DNA from: Isobaculum melis
Lineage (GTDB): Bacteria; Bacillota; Bacilli; Lactobacillales; Carnobacteriaceae
Reading direction: 5' to 3'
Assembly (NCBI RefSeq): GCF_900111355.1
Contig: NZ_FOHA01000007.1
Coordinates: 54,319-118,318, forward strand
Length of the DNA: 64,000 bases
Below, piece after piece: positions 61,894 to 64,000 of the stretch. The position numbers and the translations under genes were made by a program. The notes under the pieces are model-generated. The model was given only the letters and a program-made list of their open reading frames with translations. It ran no database searches and had not been told where the DNA came from. Every line of letters starts with the position of its first letter. Position 1 is the stretch's first letter.

Positions 61894-62395
61894 TTACTAC
61901 CCATGTTACTTGATGATCTTCGCCACCAACATTTAAAAAGGATGACTCAAATTTAATCTTTTCCGGAGCTTGGCCTTTCCATAAGGTAACCACACCAGTC
62001 CATTCCTTACCTTTAGCTATAGAGGTTGTATGAAAGCTTTTACCACCTACATGAGCTTTATCTGAACCAGTATTTAGAACTGTTGTCCAATCATAGGGAC
62101 TTGCATTCATACTTTTATCACTATTATTTTCATAAGTCACATTTACTTCATAGGTTGGAGAACCAGATGCTTCTGGACCATCTTCTACAGAATTAACAGT
62201 GATTGTAACCTCATTAATTGTTACTGAAGATCCTATTGCCAAATCCACCAATTGATCTTTTGGTGTCTCCTCTGTTTCCTTACCAGCACTTTTTTCTTCC
62301 TTATCAGAACTGTTTGATGCTGATCCACAAGCAACCATCACTAGTGATAATAATGTAATAAAGCCTAATATACCTAAGTTTTTTAATCGTCTCAT
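61880..62395 (-). CDS. Lipoprotein with DUF4352-like domain
   Basis: 171 residues: lipobox MVAC (Cys23), Ser/Glu/Lys-rich linker to about residue 50, and an Ig-like fold (VTINEVTITVNSVEDGP..YEVNVTYENNS) of the DUF4352 type. AAGGAGAG before the ATG. Operon with the TM2-like gene; role unknown. Confidence 0.7.
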   Translation of the reverse strand: MRRLKNLGILGFITLLSLVMVACGSASNSSDKEEKSAGKETEETPKDQLVDLAIGSSVTINEVTITVNSVEDGPEASGSPTYEVNVTYENNSDKSMNASPYDWTTVLNTGSDKAHVGGKSFHTTSIAKGKEWTGVVTLWKGQAPEKIKFESSFLNVGGEDHQVTWVVNDEE

Positions 62396-62551
62396 AGCTG
62401 TTACTCTCCTTCATCATTTGCTATACCTTACAATCAAATTATGCTTGAAAACCATAGTCATATCTTATGCAAAAAGCATAAGTTAATTGAGATACTTCAA
62501 ATAATGACTATCTAGCTTATTTGTATTTTGAAACCACTTAAAATATGCAAC

Positions 62552-62579
62552 AAAAAAACGTCTAATGTTTAGACGTTTC
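62552..62579 (-). terminator. Terminator of the tRNA cluster
   Basis: AAACGTCTAA / TTAGACGTTT with seven T on the minus strand, just after tRNA-Pro. Confidence 0.9.
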
Positions 62580-62596
62580 AATTTGGTTATAATGAA

Positions 62597-62670
62597 TCGG
62601 GAAGACAGGATTCGAACCTGCGACCCCTTGGTCCCAAACCAAGTGCTCTACCAAGCTGAGCTACTTCCCG
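62597..62670 (-). tRNA. tRNA-Pro(TGG)
   Basis: Cloverleaf with 7-bp acceptor CGGGAAG/CTTCCCG, anticodon loop TTTGGGA, T-loop GGTTCGAATC. CCA is not encoded. Confidence 0.96.
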
Positions 62671-62707
62671 TGGACATTCAAACTATTTTTCTTCAAAAAA
62701 AAAGAAA

Positions 62708-62781
62708 TGCACCCAAGAGGAGTCGAACCTCTAACCGCTTGATTCGTAGTCAAGTACTCTATCCAGTTGAGCTATGGGTGC
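62708..62781 (-). tRNA. tRNA-Arg(ACG)
   Basis: Acceptor GCACCCA/TGGGTGC, anticodon loop CTACGAA (ACG, read as inosine), T-loop GGTTCGACTC. Confidence 0.96.
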
Positions 62782-62825
62782 GTAATCACATTAAATTTTA
62801 AAAGCTACAACAAATGGAACAACTT

Positions 62826-62876
62826 CATTGTACTTCGCATCAGCTACTTTGTCAATTGGCATTGTAGTGATAATAA
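62826..62876 (-). repeat. tRNA spacer repeat copy A, with promoter-like core
   Basis: Shares the CAATTGACA..GTAGCT..GAAGTACAA core with copy C and, more weakly, copy B. In minus orientation TTGACA (62850-62855), 17 bases, TACAAT (62827-62832) would read into tRNA-Arg. Confidence 0.55.
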
Positions 62877-62903
62877 GGTTCAAAGTCAGATGTTTCCATC
62901 TGC

Positions 62904-62967
62904 TTCGTACTTTTCAACATCTATTCTGGCATTTTTCAATTGCCAAACATAGTGTTTTAAAATAATG
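62904..62967 (-). repeat. tRNA spacer repeat copy B
   Basis: Matches copy C over most of its length (GCAATTGAAAAAT, then GTTGAAAAGTACGAA); the promoter-like bases are degenerate. Confidence 0.55.
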
Positions 62968-63054
62968 GTGCCGAGGGCCGGAATCGAACCGGCACGGTGG
63001 TCACCCACCGCAGGATTTTAAGTCCTGTGCGTCTGCCAGTTCCGCCACCCCGGC
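62966..63054 (-). tRNA. tRNA-Leu(TAA)
   Basis: Long-variable-arm tRNA, acceptor GCCGGGG/CCTCGGC (one wobble), anticodon loop CTTAAAA, and an encoded CCA at 62966-62968. Confidence 0.96.
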
Positions 63055-63110
63055 TAAAAGGTGCTTGAATTTGTTTCCAAATCCTGGCATCATATTCTCT
63101 TTTTAAGAAA

Positions 63111-63182
63111 AGCGGAAGACGAGGTTCGAACTCGCGACCCCCACCTTGGCAAGGTGATGTTCTACCACTGAACTACTTCCGC
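63111..63182 (-). tRNA. tRNA-Gly(GCC)
   Basis: Acceptor GCGGAAG/CTTCCGC, anticodon loop TTGCCAA, T-loop AGTTCGAAC. Confidence 0.96.
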
Positions 63183-63233
63183 AAAAAAAATTAAAGCGTA
63201 TTTACATGGAAACAAAGTTTCACTTATATTCGC

Positions 63234-63301
63234 TTTGTACTTCTCAATAGCTACTCTGTCAATTTTTCAATTGCTAAGCACAATATTTCAAAGTAATAAT
63301 G
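63234..63301 (-). repeat. tRNA spacer repeat copy C
   Basis: In the Thr-Gly spacer; same core as copies A and B. Minus-strand TTGACA (63257-63262), 17 bases, TACAAA (63234-63239) would read into tRNA-Gly. Confidence 0.55.
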
Positions 63302-63372
63302 CCGGCTAAAGGAGTCGAACCCTCGACCTACTGATTACAAATCAGTTGCTCTACCAACTGAGCTAAGCCGGC
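63300..63372 (-). tRNA. tRNA-Thr(TGT)
   Basis: Acceptor GCCGGCT/AGCCGGC, anticodon loop TTTGTAA. Confidence 0.96.
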
Positions 63373-63399
63373 TAAATAATGAATTACACCAACGAACTA

Positions 63400-63428
63400 A
63401 TTATAGTATATCACTGCTAGAATAGCAA
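63400..63428 (-). promoter_or_regulatory. Internal promoter in front of tRNA-Thr
   Basis: Minus-strand TTGCTA (63423-63428), 17 bases, TATAAT (63400-63405), 28 bases before the tRNA. Confidence 0.8.
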
Positions 63429-63461
63429 TATCTTTTCTATAGATTCTCTAGTTCAAAAGGT

Positions 63462-63508
63462 AAAAAAGACAAGATAGCAAAACTTCGCTTGTTATCTTAT
63501 CTTTTTTG
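63462..63508 (-). terminator. Terminator after tRNA-Lys
   Basis: Long imperfect stem AAAAAAGATAAGATAACAA / TTGCTATCTTGTCTTTTTT on the minus strand, ending in six T residues. Confidence 0.75.
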
Positions 63509-63510
63509 GA

Positions 63511-63583
63511 TGAGCCGTGCAGGGTTCGAACCTGCGACCCTCTGATTAAAAGTCAGATGCTCTACCAACTGAGCTAACGGCTC
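63511..63583 (-). tRNA. tRNA-Lys(TTT)
   Basis: Acceptor GAGCCGT/ACGGCTC, anticodon loop CTTTTAA. Confidence 0.96.
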
Positions 63584-63587
63584 ATGG

Positions 63588-63660
63588 TGGAGGTTAACGG
63601 GATCGAACCGCTGACCCTCTGCTTGTAAGGCAGATGCTCTCCCAGCTGAGCTAAACCTCC
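63588..63660 (-). tRNA. tRNA-Val(TAC)
   Basis: Acceptor GGAGGTT/AACCTCC, anticodon loop CTTACAA. Only ten bases after the 5S gene. Confidence 0.96.
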
Positions 63661-63670
63661 ATTAAATTCG

Positions 63671-63785
63671 CGTGGCAACGTCCTACCCTCGCAGAGGGAA
63701 ACCCTCAACTACTATCGGCGCTAAGAAGCTTAACTTCTGTGTTCGGCATGGGAACAGGTGTATCCTTCTTGCCATCGCCACCACA
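63671..63785 (-). rRNA. rrf: 5S ribosomal RNA
   Basis: About 115 bases, with GGTGGCGATGGCAAGAAGG near the 5' end, GTTCCCATGCCGAACACAG and the 3' GGACGTTGCCACG; exact ends are estimated. Confidence 0.95.
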
Positions 63786-63901
63786 CTATTTAATGTTTAA
63801 GAGATGTTTCGTATCACTTACGTGCTACCTTTATTCTCTCAAAACTGGTATTGAAACAATTTGTATCATCAAGTTTTTATCTTCTTCACCATTTATTACT
63901 T

Positions 63902-64000
63902 GGTTAAGTCCTCGACCTATTAGTATTGGTCCGCTCCATACATCGCTGCACTTCCACTTCCAACCTATCAACCTGATCTTCTCTCAGGGGTCTTACTTGC
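63902..64000 (-). rRNA. rrl: 23S ribosomal RNA, 3' end (partial)
   Basis: The minus strand reads GGACCAATACTAATAGGTCG and GAGGACTTAACC, the conserved 3' end of 23S rRNA. The gene runs off the window edge. Confidence 0.95.

Noticed and set aside
62826..62876. Short reading frame through spacer repeat copy A
   Set aside because: Very short, without a ribosome site, and the frame is not kept in copies B and C.

Overview
The window comes from a low-GC Firmicute of the order Lactobacillales. The gene order is that of the Enterococcaceae/Carnobacteriaceae; a Carnobacterium-like genome is my best guess, but genus is not proven. Support comes from the zinc-ribbon S14, the split rpoBC and str operons, strong AAGGAGG ribosome binding sites, CtsR-ClpC without mcsAB, sortase-anchored surface proteins and a flavin-based extracellular electron transfer (EET) locus. 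Most housekeeping genes lie on the minus strand.

Layout. 1-6.8 kb: S10/spc ribosomal operon (rpsJ to rpsN), with a GC-rich leader in front of rpsJ. 6.9-8.3 kb: a DUF1361 membrane protein and a secreted Tim44-like protein. 8.4-13.1 kb: tuf and rpsL-rpsG-fusA, each with a clear promoter. 13.3-28.2 kb: an accessory block between rpsL and rpoC. It holds palindromic intergenic repeats, a secreted C-type-lectin/MucBP-like protein with a 163-bp inverted-repeat element upstream, a wall-anchored 5'-nucleotidase, a wall-anchored leucine-rich-repeat protein, a small P-loop protein, and a two-component system followed by two MacB-like fused ABC transporters. 28.2-40.2 kb: rpoC, rpoB, an RsmC-like methyltransferase, rplL-rplJ with an L10 leader, rplA, rplK, nusG, secE, rpmG. 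40.4-40.9 kb: a SigH-like sigma factor that appears to start at ATT.

41-48.4 kb: the EET locus in two divergent arms, dmkA-fmnB and pplA (minus) against ndh2-eetA-eetB-dmkB (plus). DmkA and DmkB should make the dedicated demethylmenaquinone. Ndh2 passes NADH electrons to it. EetA and EetB are thought to carry electrons across the membrane, and the lipoprotein PplA, flavinylated by FmnB, releases them outside. The pplA-ndh2 gap holds two sequences close to the Rex (NADH/NAD+ sensor) operator.

48.4-61.5 kb: conserved minus-strand housekeeping genes (rae1/yacP, rlmB, mrnC, cysS, cysE with a cysteine T-box, gltX, ispF, ispD, yacL, radA, clpC, ctsR with a CtsR box). 61.6-62.4 kb: a lipoprotein and a TM2-like protein. 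62.5-64 kb: 23S (partial), 5S and seven tRNA genes, which seem to form two transcription units split by an internal terminator and promoter.

Start codons were chosen from Shine-Dalgarno position and family length; several genes are shorter, and the sigma factor longer, than the longest or simplest ATG/GTG/TTG reading. No searches were run, so family names rest on recognisable motifs and gene context.
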